Shown piece by piece: positions 5,955-12,836 of a stretch of 14,114 bases of DNA. The stretch covers positions 1-14,114 of the forward strand of contig DATIPA010000033.1 of NCBI GenBank assembly GCA_035472475.1. Direction: 5' to 3'. The notes under the pieces were generated by a model, which was not told the origin of the DNA, searched no databases, and saw only the letters and a list, made by a program, of their open reading frames with translations. This stretch comes from JAFAXD01 sp035472475. Its GTDB lineage: Bacteria > Pseudomonadota > Alphaproteobacteria > Rhizobiales > Xanthobacteraceae. The translations under genes and the position numbers were made by a program. Every line of letters starts with the position of its first letter. Positions within the stretch are counted from its first letter, which is position 1.

Positions 5955-6239
5955 TCATTTGGTGAAGATGACCGCCAGGATCGCGACCGCGAACACCGCG
6001 GGAACGGCGGCGGTCGCCACTGCGACGCGCCGCCACCGTAACCATAAGAACAGCCAGGGCAGGATGGCGCCGGCCAACGCCACGACCGGCAGCGCCCAGA
6101 TGGACCAGAACACGGCCCACAGAACTTGATCCTGCTGACCGCCGGCATCGAACATCATCGGCGACATCATCGCCATCGAGCCGCCGAACAGAATCAGCGC
6201 GAGATTGGCCAGCGTCAACGCGATGAGGATGAGCTTCAT
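5955..6239 (-). CDS. Small three-helix membrane protein, unknown function
   Basis: A 94-residue inner-membrane protein. Hydrophobic segments lie at about residues 3-24 (LILIALTLANLALILFGG, also usable as a signal anchor), 40-66 (WSIWALPVVALAGAILPWLF) and 72-92 (VAVATAAVPAVFAVAILAV). A Met-rich linker (SMAMMSPMMFDAGGQQD) follows the first, and a short basic turn (RWRR) separates the last two. The ATG follows AGGGGAT at normal distance. Methionine clusters can bind copper(I), but with no conserved spacing or copper genes nearby this is not claimed. It converges on hdeA and lies 51 bases downstream of the 75-aa gene on the same strand, so those two may be co-transcribed. Family not recognised. 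Confidence 0.65.
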   Translation of the reverse strand: MKLILIALTLANLALILFGGSMAMMSPMMFDAGGQQDQVLWAVFWSIWALPVVALAGAILPWLFLWLRWRRVAVATAAVPAVFAVAILAVIFTK

Positions 6240-6290
6240 CGTTCATCCCCTGTCGGCGACGCTCCGTCAGCAGGCGAGCGCCTGCAGAAG

Positions 6291-6518
6291 TCAGTCCGCA
6301 CTCACCAGCGTCATGGCTTCGCGCGGCACCGCGGTCGTGTCGAGCATGTCGACAAGGCCTTCGACCTTGTTGGCAACGAAGCGCTGATGCATGAGATTGG
6401 TCCAGACTTGCGCCAGACAGATGAGCGTCCGCTTTGCCCTGTCGTCGCTCGTTGTTTGCGCAAGTTCCAGGCATTCGGCCGCTGAACGCCGAAGCCGCTC
6501 GGTCCGATTGTCTTTCAC
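6291..6518 (-). CDS. Small helical protein of a common rhizobial hypothetical family
   Basis: A 75-residue soluble, probably all-helical protein: KDNRTERLRRSAAECLELAQ, DDRAKRTLICLAQVWTNLM and an acidic C-terminus. The pattern 'R..AAECL.LAQ.....R..L..LAQ.W..L' is shared by many short hypothetical proteins in Bradyrhizobium-like genomes; none has an assigned role that I know of. I chose the GTG at 6516-6518 because GGGGGG precedes it; the frame can be extended upstream only to a TTG at 6540-6542 without a ribosome site. It sits upstream of the small membrane protein on the same strand and is followed on the other side by a 339-base gap. Confidence 0.6.
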   Translation of the reverse strand: MKDNRTERLRRSAAECLELAQTTSDDRAKRTLICLAQVWTNLMHQRFVANKVEGLVDMLDTTAVPREAMTLVSAD

Positions 6519-6695
6519 GTTACGCCCCCCACGCCTACCCAAACCTTAACCCCGCATTAACCAAAGCAGACCGCGGCGGCGCCCGCGAGTATTTCCCTGT
6601 GGGCGGATTAAGTTTCCGCTGGAATGTTGCAAACAGGAGACAGGTCGGCCCGGTTCGGCATCGAAATGAGCGAATTGCGTGGCTTACCCCGCCCC

Positions 6696-6734
6696 GCACG
6701 CGCTGCAGAGCACGCGTGCAATTCCGTTGCACGC
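6696..6734. promoter_or_regulatory. Overlapping inverted repeats, probable operator
   Basis: GCGTGCAA-TTCCG-TTGCACGC (6714-6734) is a perfect dyad with 8-base arms. Its left arm is shared with a second dyad, GCACGCG ... CGCGTGC (6696-6702 and 6713-6719), so three GCACG-type half-sites lie side by side. They end 17 bases before the predicted -35. TGCAA...TTGCA arms recall operators of LacI-type regulators, but no regulator gene of that type is in the window. Confidence 0.5.
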
Positions 6735-6751
6735 CATTGCCACGAGCGCCG

Positions 6752-6781
6752 TTGACGGGGGTCGCAGGGCGCTCCTAGCGT
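6752..6781 (+). promoter_or_regulatory. Sigma-70-like promoter for the phthalate dioxygenase-like gene
   Basis: TTGACG (6752-6757) and TAGCGT (6776-6781) are 18 bases apart, giving a leader of roughly 70 bases before the GTG start at 6858. The -35 is strong and the -10 weak, which fits a promoter that needs an activator at the adjacent dyad. Confidence 0.4.
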
Positions 6782-6857
6782 ACAACCTCCGATAGCGCTT
6801 GGCCTGACCGCATCATCGGGCCCTCCTCGGCGCCGGCAACGAACAGGAGGCACGCCT

Positions 6858-8186
6858 GTGTCCATCGCCCAAGACAATGAGGATCTGACCCGCGTCGGCC
6901 CCGGAACCGTGATGGGCCAGTTCATGCGCCGGTTCTGGATTCCGGCCGCCATGTCGAACGAGCTGGTCGCGGACGACACCCCGATGCGACTGATGCTGCT
7001 GGGGGAGAAGCTGATTGCGTTTCGCGATACGTCCGGGCGGGTCGGAATCATGGACCACCGCTGCCCGCATCGCTGCGCGTCGCTCTTTCTCGGGCGCAAT
7101 GAGTACGACGGCATCCGTTGCATCTATCACGGCTGGAAGTTCGACACAGGGGGTAATTGTGTCGATCAGGCCAACGTACCGCCGGCGCAACAATTCAAGG
7201 ACAAGGTGAAAGCCAAGGCCTATCCGGCGATTGAGCGCAACGGACTCGTCTGGGTCTACATGGGCACCGCGCAAGACGCGCCTGGCCTTCCCGATATTGA
7301 GGCCACGCTGGTGCCTGAAGGTCAGGCGCAGATCTCGTTTCTGCAGCGCGAATGCAACTGGCTGCAGGGGCTCGAAGGCGACATCGACACCTCGCATTTC
7401 GGCTTTCTGCACGCCGGCTCGCTCGAGCTCGACGATTTTCCTGACGGCCATCCCGGGCGGCATACGATCGTGAACCGGGCGCCCGAGTACAAGGTTGCCG
7501 ACACGGACTGGGGCACGATGTACGGCGCCTACCGCGAGGACGAAGACGGGCGGATGTCCTGGCGGGTCGCGCACTTCTCTTTCCCGTTCTGGGCGCACAC
7601 GCCAAACCAGGAGTTCACCAAGCGGGTGGTTGGCAAGGCCTGGGTGCCGATGGATGACGCTCACACCATGTTGGTGTCGGTGTTCGGCGGCACCGCAGGA
7701 TCGCGCAACATTTCCAACGTCCCGCTCAAGAACGGCAAGTTGATACCCGGTGGCGAGCCGATCGAATATCTGCCGAACGCGACCGATTGGTACGGCCGCT
7801 GGCGCCCGACCGCCAACGCGGCCAACGATTACCTGATCGACCGCGATGCGCAGCGAAAGAACCTGATCTATTCGGGTATTCGCGGCATCGTGATGCAGGA
7901 TCAGGCCATCACCGAGAGCATGGGACCGATCACGGACCACGCCTTCGAACACCTCGCACCGACCGATCTGATGATCGCGCGAACGCGCCGCCGGCTGCTG
8001 CGCGCCGCACGCGCGTTTGCCGAAACCGGTCAGTTGCCGCCCGGGGCGCGCGACCCCCGGGTCTATCAGGGCATCCGCAGCGGCGCATTCCAAGTCGACC
8101 CGGCGACCGATTGGCAGCAGGCCTATGCGGATCAGCTCAAGATCGCGACCCGCTGGGTGCGCCCGCACGAGCAAGCCGCCGAATAG
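6858..8186 (+). CDS. Phthalate 4,5-dioxygenase-like Rieske oxygenase
   Basis: A 442-residue Rieske oxygenase of the long phthalate dioxygenase/LigXa-like group, homo-oligomers that use a separate reductase. The Rieske ligands are C69, H71, C88 and H91 (HRCPHR ... CIYHGWKFD). The mononuclear iron site is D177-x2-H180-x4-H185 (EGDIDTSHFGFLH), and D348 in MQDQAITESMG is the expected third ligand. Length and motif order are intact. The start is GTG at 6858, with AGGAGG seven bases upstream. The nearest plus-strand gene downstream, after 70 bases, is an iron-type ABC binding protein that may share the transcript. No phthalate-type reductase follows. The substrate is probably an aromatic acid or aryl ether, but it cannot be set from sequence. 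Confidence 0.92.
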   Translation: MSIAQDNEDLTRVGPGTVMGQFMRRFWIPAAMSNELVADDTPMRLMLLGEKLIAFRDTSGRVGIMDHRCPHRCASLFLGRNEYDGIRCIYHGWKFDTGGNCVDQANVPPAQQFKDKVKAKAYPAIERNGLVWVYMGTAQDAPGLPDIEATLVPEGQAQISFLQRECNWLQGLEGDIDTSHFGFLHAGSLELDDFPDGHPGRHTIVNRAPEYKVADTDWGTMYGAYREDEDGRMSWRVAHFSFPFWAHTPNQEFTKRVVGKAWVPMDDAHTMLVSVFGGTAGSRNISNVPLKNGKLIPGGEPIEYLPNATDWYGRWRPTANAANDYLIDRDAQRKNLIYSGIRGIVMQDQAITESMGPITDHAFEHLAPTDLMIARTRRRLLRAARAFAETGQLPPGARDPRVYQGIRSGAFQVDPATDWQQAYADQLKIATRWVRPHEQAAE

Positions 8187-8256
8187 CGGCCGGGGCGACG
8201 ACGCCGTGTGAAGGCCGTCGTGGTGTGCAATCGCGATTGCGGCTGCCGGATACGTC

Positions 8257-9234
8257 ATGGCGAGCGTCAGCGCGCGCGCCGCGGAGCCGGACGACGCACA
8301 CTGGTCGCGGGTCGTCGCGGCGGCCAAACGGGAAGGCCGCGTCACCCTCTACAGCGCGTCGGTCGGCACGCAGGAGCATGTCGCGATCGCGCGCGCCTTC
8401 GAGGCAAGATACGGCGTCGCCGTCGACATTCTGGAGGCGCGCGCCAGCGAAATCCGCGAGCGCAACCGGGTCGAGGCGGCATCGGGCCGCCACATTGCAG
8501 ATGTGATGTGGAACGGCTCGACCTCGACCGGGATCGAGGAAGCCGCCGGAATGCTGGCGGCGATCGGCCCGCTGCCGCGGCAGAACGCGCTGCTTCCGCA
8601 ATTCGACAGCGATAGTCTGAGCATCAAGCTCGCCCTGACTGTGTACGGCCTCCTCATCAACACCAGCCTGGTGTCCGATGCAGCAGCACCAAAGTCCTGG
8701 CGCGATCTTGCCGACCCGCGCTGGAAGGGAAAGATCCTTACCGACGACATGCGCGCGCTCGGCGGGGGCGCGGTGTTCTTCTTTGTCACCTACGAGCATC
8801 TCGGCCGCGAGTTCCACGAGGCGCTGGCGCGGCAGCAGCCGCAGTTCTCCCGCGCCCTGCCGGAAAACCAGCGCCGCGTCGCGCGCGGCGAGTTTGCAAT
8901 CTACCTGCCGATGGTGCTGTCGGAGAGCCTGCGCCTGAAGGGCCTGCCGGTGCGCGCAATCGTTCCTGAGGAGGGCGCGCCGTATGTTCTGTTCAACCTG
9001 TCGCTCATGAAGGATGCGCCGCACCCAAACGCGGCACGCCTGCTGATCAATCATTTCCTGGAGCCGGAGTCGCGCGCGGTGTTTGTCGAGAGAGGACGGC
9101 CGGTCACAATCGCGGGCGACAACAGCGCGCTTGCCCCTGAAATCCGCGCCATTGCCAACCCCAAGTTGTTGGGGACGACGGATTGGACGAAGCAGGAGCG
9201 CATGCTGGGTCTCGCCGGGGAGATCTACAAGTAG
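8257..9234 (+). CDS. Iron(III)-type ABC transporter binding protein, damaged start
   Basis: A periplasmic binding protein of the type 2 fold, FbpA/AfuA-like family (VVAAAKREGRVTLYSASVG, FEARYGVAVDILEARASE, ADVMWNGST, SWRDLADPRWKGKI, GEFAIYLP, MKDAPHPNAARLLINHFLEP). Such proteins bind iron(III) or small organic anions; iron-binding tyrosines cannot be confirmed here. The ATG at 8257 gives 325 residues but leaves only MASVSARA, the end of a signal peptide. The hydrophobic core (CAIAIAAAGYV) is encoded in the same frame just upstream, where a stop at 8209 is reached with no ATG, GTG or TTG. A GTG at 8208 in the next frame begins VKAVV, and one base less near 8220-8226 would join them into a complete signal. 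No ABC permease or ATPase is nearby. Confidence 0.82.
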   Translation: MASVSARAAEPDDAHWSRVVAAAKREGRVTLYSASVGTQEHVAIARAFEARYGVAVDILEARASEIRERNRVEAASGRHIADVMWNGSTSTGIEEAAGMLAAIGPLPRQNALLPQFDSDSLSIKLALTVYGLLINTSLVSDAAAPKSWRDLADPRWKGKILTDDMRALGGGAVFFFVTYEHLGREFHEALARQQPQFSRALPENQRRVARGEFAIYLPMVLSESLRLKGLPVRAIVPEEGAPYVLFNLSLMKDAPHPNAARLLINHFLEPESRAVFVERGRPVTIAGDNSALAPEIRAIANPKLLGTTDWTKQERMLGLAGEIYK

Positions 9235-9353
9235 CGGCCCGGTAGCCAAAAAAATTTGTCGGCACCCCCCAAAACTCCGCTCCCGGCCGGAATAAATCGG
9301 CGCCCTGCGGGGTAGAAAATTACTTCCGTAACCCGTACCAGGTTCCGCCTCGC

Positions 9354-10547
9354 ATGCCATTCGACGAAAGCCGCCCTTTCTGCGACGCTGGTTTTGCCCG
9401 GAAAGGCGGTGTAAACGGACCTTTCGAGCCGCCGCCCCGCTCTGCGGACAACGCAGCCGACCTGAAATGCGGCATGAACGCTGAATTACAAATGGGGAGA
9501 AACGCGGATTTTTCCGAGCGGCGCTACCTGGCCGGGATGGAGCGTCTGATCGGTGCTGTTCAGGAATTGTCGCTCGCGCGCGACCTCGCCACCATCCAAC
9601 GCATCGTGCGCACGGCCGCCCGCGAGCTAACCGGCGCGGACGGCGCCACGTTTGTGCTGCGCGACAATGGTTACTGTTATTACGCCGACGAGGACGCGAT
9701 CTCCCCGCTGTGGAAGGGCCGCCGCTTTCCGATCCAAACGTGCATCAGCGGCTGGGCCATGCTCAACCGCAAGCCTGCCGTGATCGAGGATATCTATCGG
9801 GATGCCCGCATCCCGCATGAAGCCTATCGCCCGACGTTTGTAAAAAGCCTCGCCATGGTGCCGATCCGCACGATCGATCCGGTCGGCGCGATCGGCAATT
9901 ATTGGGCGGCGATCCGCCAGCCCAGCGAACAGGAAGTCCGGCTGCTGCAGGCGCTCGCCGATTCAACCGCGGTGGCGATGGAGAACCAGCAGGTCTACCA
10001 GCAGCTTGAGCAACGCGTCGAGGCGCGCACGGCCGAACTGCAGGCGGCGAATGAAGAGATCAGGAACCTGTCGTTAACCGACGAACTCACCGGGCTGCGC
10101 AACCGGCGCGGATTCTTGTTGTTCGCCGACCAGGCCCGCCGGCTGGCCATGCGGGCAGGTAAGCAGGCCGCTATCGTCTTTGCGGATGTGGACGGCCTGA
10201 AAACGGTGAATGACCGCCAAGGGCACGGGGCCGGCGACGCGCTGTTGCGCAATTTCGCGGGCGTGCTCACGAACACGTTTCGCGAGTCCGACGTGATTGC
10301 GCGGGTGGGCGGCGACGAGTTCTGCGTGTTCGGCGCCGAGCTCGACCTTAATCCCGACGTGCTGGTGGCGCGGCTCGAATACAACATCGCGCGCTTCAAT
10401 GCCGAGCACCCTGGGTCGTTCCCGCTCGCCGCCAGCGCCGGTGTTTGGCGCTGTCCGTTCAAGGGCGAGCAGACGCTGGAAGAGCTCATCGCTCACGCCG
10501 ATGAAGCGATGTATGCGAGCAAGCGCGCCCGCCGCCAAATCGGATAA
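9354..10547 (+). CDS. GAF-GGDEF diguanylate cyclase
   Basis: A 397-residue cytoplasmic protein that makes the second messenger cyclic di-GMP from two GTP. Residues about 60-212 form a GAF-type sensor domain (ATFVLRDNGYCYYADEDA, RFPIQTCISGWAM, SLAMVPIRTIDPVGAIGNYW). A coiled linker (about 211-240, LEQRVEARTAELQAANEEI) follows, then the GGDEF domain with DELTGLRNRRG, the metal-binding FADVDGLKTVND and the intact signature GGDEF at 319-323. RESD at 310-313, five residues before it, matches the inhibitory I-site (RxxD), so product feedback is likely. There is no transmembrane segment. The first 40 residues look unlike coding sequence and have no ribosome site; ATG 9474 (MNAELQMG) is an equally likely start, giving 357 residues. 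It converges on the signal peptidase gene with a 24-base gap. Confidence 0.92.
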   Translation: MPFDESRPFCDAGFARKGGVNGPFEPPPRSADNAADLKCGMNAELQMGRNADFSERRYLAGMERLIGAVQELSLARDLATIQRIVRTAARELTGADGATFVLRDNGYCYYADEDAISPLWKGRRFPIQTCISGWAMLNRKPAVIEDIYRDARIPHEAYRPTFVKSLAMVPIRTIDPVGAIGNYWAAIRQPSEQEVRLLQALADSTAVAMENQQVYQQLEQRVEARTAELQAANEEIRNLSLTDELTGLRNRRGFLLFADQARRLAMRAGKQAAIVFADVDGLKTVNDRQGHGAGDALLRNFAGVLTNTFRESDVIARVGGDEFCVFGAELDLNPDVLVARLEYNIARFNAEHPGSFPLAASAGVWRCPFKGEQTLEELIAHADEAMYASKRARRQIG

Positions 10548-10571
10548 CTCGGTGAACTCAGGCTTTCTGCG

Positions 10572-11297
10572 CTAGCGCACCCGCATCCCGATGCGTTCGA
10601 CCCGCACCGGCGCCGCCCCGGCGGGTGCGTTGGGATTGACCGACCAGAAAATGGTGTCGACCCGGCCGATGAGGTTATCGAACGGCACGTAGCCGTGCGC
10701 GGCGACGCGGCTATCCTGGGAATTGTCGCGGTTGTCGCCCAGAACAAAATAGGCGCCTGCTGGCACGACATATATCCGCGTGTTGTCAAGAAAACCGTTG
10801 TCCGTGATATCCAGCGTCTCGTAACTCGCGCCATTGGGCAGCGTTTCGCGCCAATGCTTTGCGGGCCTGCCCTCCTCGATGATGTCTGCGAGGCGCTCGC
10901 GCTTGACCGGTGCGCCGTTGAGATAGAGCTGCCCCTGGATCATCTGAATGCGATCGCACGGGAGCCCCACAACACGTTTGACGTAATCGACCGACGTGTC
11001 CCGCGGGTAGCGGTACACCACGACATCGCCGTAGCGCGCCTGCGCGCCGAAGATCCGGCCGGAAAACAGCGGCAGCGAAAACGGCAGTGAATAGCGGCTG
11101 TAGCCATACGCGTACTTTGAGACGAAGAAATAATCGCCGATCAGCAAGGTCGGCTGCATCGCACCCGAAGGGACGTTGAATGGCTGGAACCCGAACGGTC
11201 GCACCAGCAGCAACGCAACGAGCAGCAACGAGCCCAGTGTCAGACACACGACAATCCAGATCGGCGTTCGGTGCGGTCGGTCGGCGACGGACGTCAT
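10572..11297 (-). CDS. lepB: Type I signal peptidase
   Basis: A 241-residue membrane-bound leader peptidase that removes Sec/Tat signal peptides on the outer face of the inner membrane. One transmembrane helix (about 12-32, PIWIVVCLTLGSLLLVALLL) anchors it. The catalytic Ser is S44 (NVPSGAMQPTL) and the general-base Lys is K107 (DYVKRVVGLPCD). The C-terminal box is GDNRDNSQDSR at 187-197. The usual GLPGD reads GLPCD here. The blocks YGYSRYSLPFSLPLFSGRIF and RYGDVVVYRYPRD are typical of alphaproteobacterial enzymes. The ATG at 11295-11297 is the best placed before the membrane helix, though its ribosome site is weak. It lies 37 bases after the 77-aa gene. It is not beside acpS or rnc, where the housekeeping copy usually sits, so it may be a second enzyme; that is inference. 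Confidence 0.93.
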   Translation of the reverse strand: MTSVADRPHRTPIWIVVCLTLGSLLLVALLLVRPFGFQPFNVPSGAMQPTLLIGDYFFVSKYAYGYSRYSLPFSLPLFSGRIFGAQARYGDVVVYRYPRDTSVDYVKRVVGLPCDRIQMIQGQLYLNGAPVKRERLADIIEEGRPAKHWRETLPNGASYETLDITDNGFLDNTRIYVVPAGAYFVLGDNRDNSQDSRVAAHGYVPFDNLIGRVDTIFWSVNPNAPAGAAPVRVERIGMRVR

Positions 11298-11334
11298 GAG
11301 CGCGGAGCAAATCGCGAAGGACAGTCGGGAGCGC

Positions 11335-11568
11335 TCATCGTAGCAGGTTCCTTGGGATCTTCGTGAAAAACACCTCGTTGGTGGCAAGCCAGTAATCCAG
11401 CGTGCAGCGATGGACGGCCGCGAATTCGCGCGCCCGCGCGAACGTCGTTTCGTTCTGGTGGCCGGGCGGAAAGATCTCGGCGAACCGGTCGGGCGAAAGC
11501 CCGAAACGGCTGCCGTCTTCGAGCTGGTTGAGCGTGTCCTTGAGAAATGAGGTCGTCAGCCTGTTCAT
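11335..11568 (-). CDS. Small conserved-looking hypothetical protein (77 aa)
   Basis: A 77-residue soluble protein starting MNRLTTSFLKDTLNQLEDG, with RFAEIFPPGHQNETTFARAR in the middle and a basic end, FFTKIPRNLLR. AAGGTG precedes the ATG at 11566-11568 at normal spacing, which argues for real translation over an in-frame extension reaching to 11742 that would run into the divergent oxygenase gene. One cysteine (HRCTLDYW), no signal peptide or membrane segment. It lies 66 bases from the divergent Rieske gene and just upstream of the signal peptidase on the same strand, so it is probably the first gene of that transcript. I do not recognise the family and assign no function. Confidence 0.6.
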   Translation of the reverse strand: MNRLTTSFLKDTLNQLEDGSRFGLSPDRFAEIFPPGHQNETTFARAREFAAVHRCTLDYWLATNEVFFTKIPRNLLR

Positions 11569-11634
11569 GTCACCTTGACCGCGGTTCTCGGCCCGTGGGA
11601 GCCTGTATCCGCCCAACACGTCGGGAGGGGCGCC

Positions 11635-12825
11635 ATGAATACATTCGTGCAGACGCAGTTCGAGGGCAACCGAGCCGGGCTCAAGGATATCCTCCCGCTG
11701 CGCGAAAAGATCACGCCCGAGACCTTCGAGCGCGAGCGCCACAAGATCTTCAAGAAATCATGGCTGATGATCGGCCACGTCGCCGACCTGCCGGAGACCG
11801 GCAGCTATTTCGTGCGTGAGCTCCCGGTCGTCAACACGTCGCTGATCGTGATCCGCGGGCGCGACGGCGCAATCCGCAGCTTCCACAACGTCTGCCGGCA
11901 TCGCGGCAACAAGCTCATTCGCGGCGGCGAGGGTTGCAAGTCGACGATCACCTGCGGATTTCACGGCTGGACCTGGTCAAACACCGGCGAGCTGCTTGGG
12001 GTCACCGACGAGAGCCAGTTCCACAATCTCGACAAGCCCGCGCTCGGCCTGCTCGAGGTCAAGACCGCGACCTGGCAAGACTTCATCTTCGTAAACTTCG
12101 ACCCGGCGGCGGTGTCGCTCGAGGATTGGCTTGGCGAACTCGCGCACGGCTATGACGGCTATTTCCAGAGCCAGCAGAAATACGCGCGCTATCGCATCCG
12201 GGTACGCTGCAACTGGAACCTCGCGATCAACTCGTTCACCGAGGGCTATCACACCGCCTACATCCACCGGAACACCGCGCCGGATTATCAGGGCGGCAAG
12301 AAGAACCCGCAGCGCCACCGGCCGTTCATGCAATTGCTGGCGCGCCATGCGCGTTATACGGCCCCGGCCAATCCGGAGCACAAGCTGAGCCCGGCCGAAG
12401 CGATCGCATGGAACTATGGCCCGACGCTGTTTCCGGCCGCCGACTTCGACTACACCGGGCTCGCGCCGGCGCTCAATCCAGGACGCACCGAGCATTGGCT
12501 GTTCGACGTGATCGAATGGTTCCCGAACGTGCTGCTGCTGCCCGGCAAGCACTATCATGTCGAACTCGAGTTCTGGCCGCTATCGGCGAACGAGACCGAC
12601 ATCACCATGACGGCCTATGCCTATCCGCCGCAGAACTATGCGCAGCGCATTTCGCTCGAGTTCTTCCGCACCCGCCTGCGTGAAGTTGCGCGCGAGGACA
12701 TGAACACGCTCGAAGCCCAGCACGCGGCGATCTCGACCGGCGTGCTGCCGGAGGTTTTTCTGTCGCAGCAGGAACTCGTGCTCGCGCATCACTACCGCGT
12801 CTCCGAGCAGATGCTCAACGCTTAG
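11635..12825 (+). CDS. BenA/CntA-like Rieske oxygenase alpha subunit
   Basis: A 396-residue ring-hydroxylating oxygenase large subunit. The Rieske ligands are C87, H89, C107 and H110 (NVCRHRG ... CGFHGWTW). The mononuclear iron histidines are H206 and H211 in NSFTEGYHTAYIH. The residue that is the bridging Asp in benzoate dioxygenase-type enzymes (ADGYH) is Glu203 here (TEGYH), as in the carnitine monooxygenase group, where a bridging Glu is known. The N-terminus (ITPETFERERHKIFKKSWLM) is typical of alpha subunits. The ATG is preceded by GGGAGGGG. It is followed after 11 bases by the 115-aa gene and has no classical NTF2-fold beta subunit or reductase beside it. Substrates in related groups range from aromatic acids to quaternary amines; no choice is possible here. 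Confidence 0.92.
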   Translation: MNTFVQTQFEGNRAGLKDILPLREKITPETFERERHKIFKKSWLMIGHVADLPETGSYFVRELPVVNTSLIVIRGRDGAIRSFHNVCRHRGNKLIRGGEGCKSTITCGFHGWTWSNTGELLGVTDESQFHNLDKPALGLLEVKTATWQDFIFVNFDPAAVSLEDWLGELAHGYDGYFQSQQKYARYRIRVRCNWNLAINSFTEGYHTAYIHRNTAPDYQGGKKNPQRHRPFMQLLARHARYTAPANPEHKLSPAEAIAWNYGPTLFPAADFDYTGLAPALNPGRTEHWLFDVIEWFPNVLLLPGKHYHVELEFWPLSANETDITMTAYAYPPQNYAQRISLEFFRTRLREVAREDMNTLEAQHAAISTGVLPEVFLSQQELVLAHHYRVSEQMLNA

Positions 12826-12836
12826 GAGCGACGCCG

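Larger units (their letters stand above)
6519..6857. other. Regulatory gap upstream of the phthalate dioxygenase-like gene
   Basis: No gene is supported here. The left half (6519-6690) shows nothing recognisable beyond the ribosome site of the minus-strand gene. The right half holds overlapping inverted repeats (6696-6734), a sigma-70-like promoter (6752-6781) and the ribosome site AGGAGG (6845-6850). Confidence 0.5.

Noticed and set aside
6813..8345. A 510-codon open frame on the minus strand
   Set aside because: It lies antisense to a complete Rieske oxygenase with all metal ligands, has no family motif, and is of the kind produced by GC-rich codon bias.
8137..9360. A 407-codon open frame on the minus strand
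   Set aside because: Antisense shadow of the ABC binding protein; the composition is Arg/Ala/Gly-rich and no domain is recognisable.
10568..10579. Perfect palindrome TGCGCTAGCGCA at the end of the signal peptidase gene
   Set aside because: It has no room for a loop, overlaps the stop codon, and no promoter is near; probably chance, though a weak role in the 24-base convergent gap is possible.
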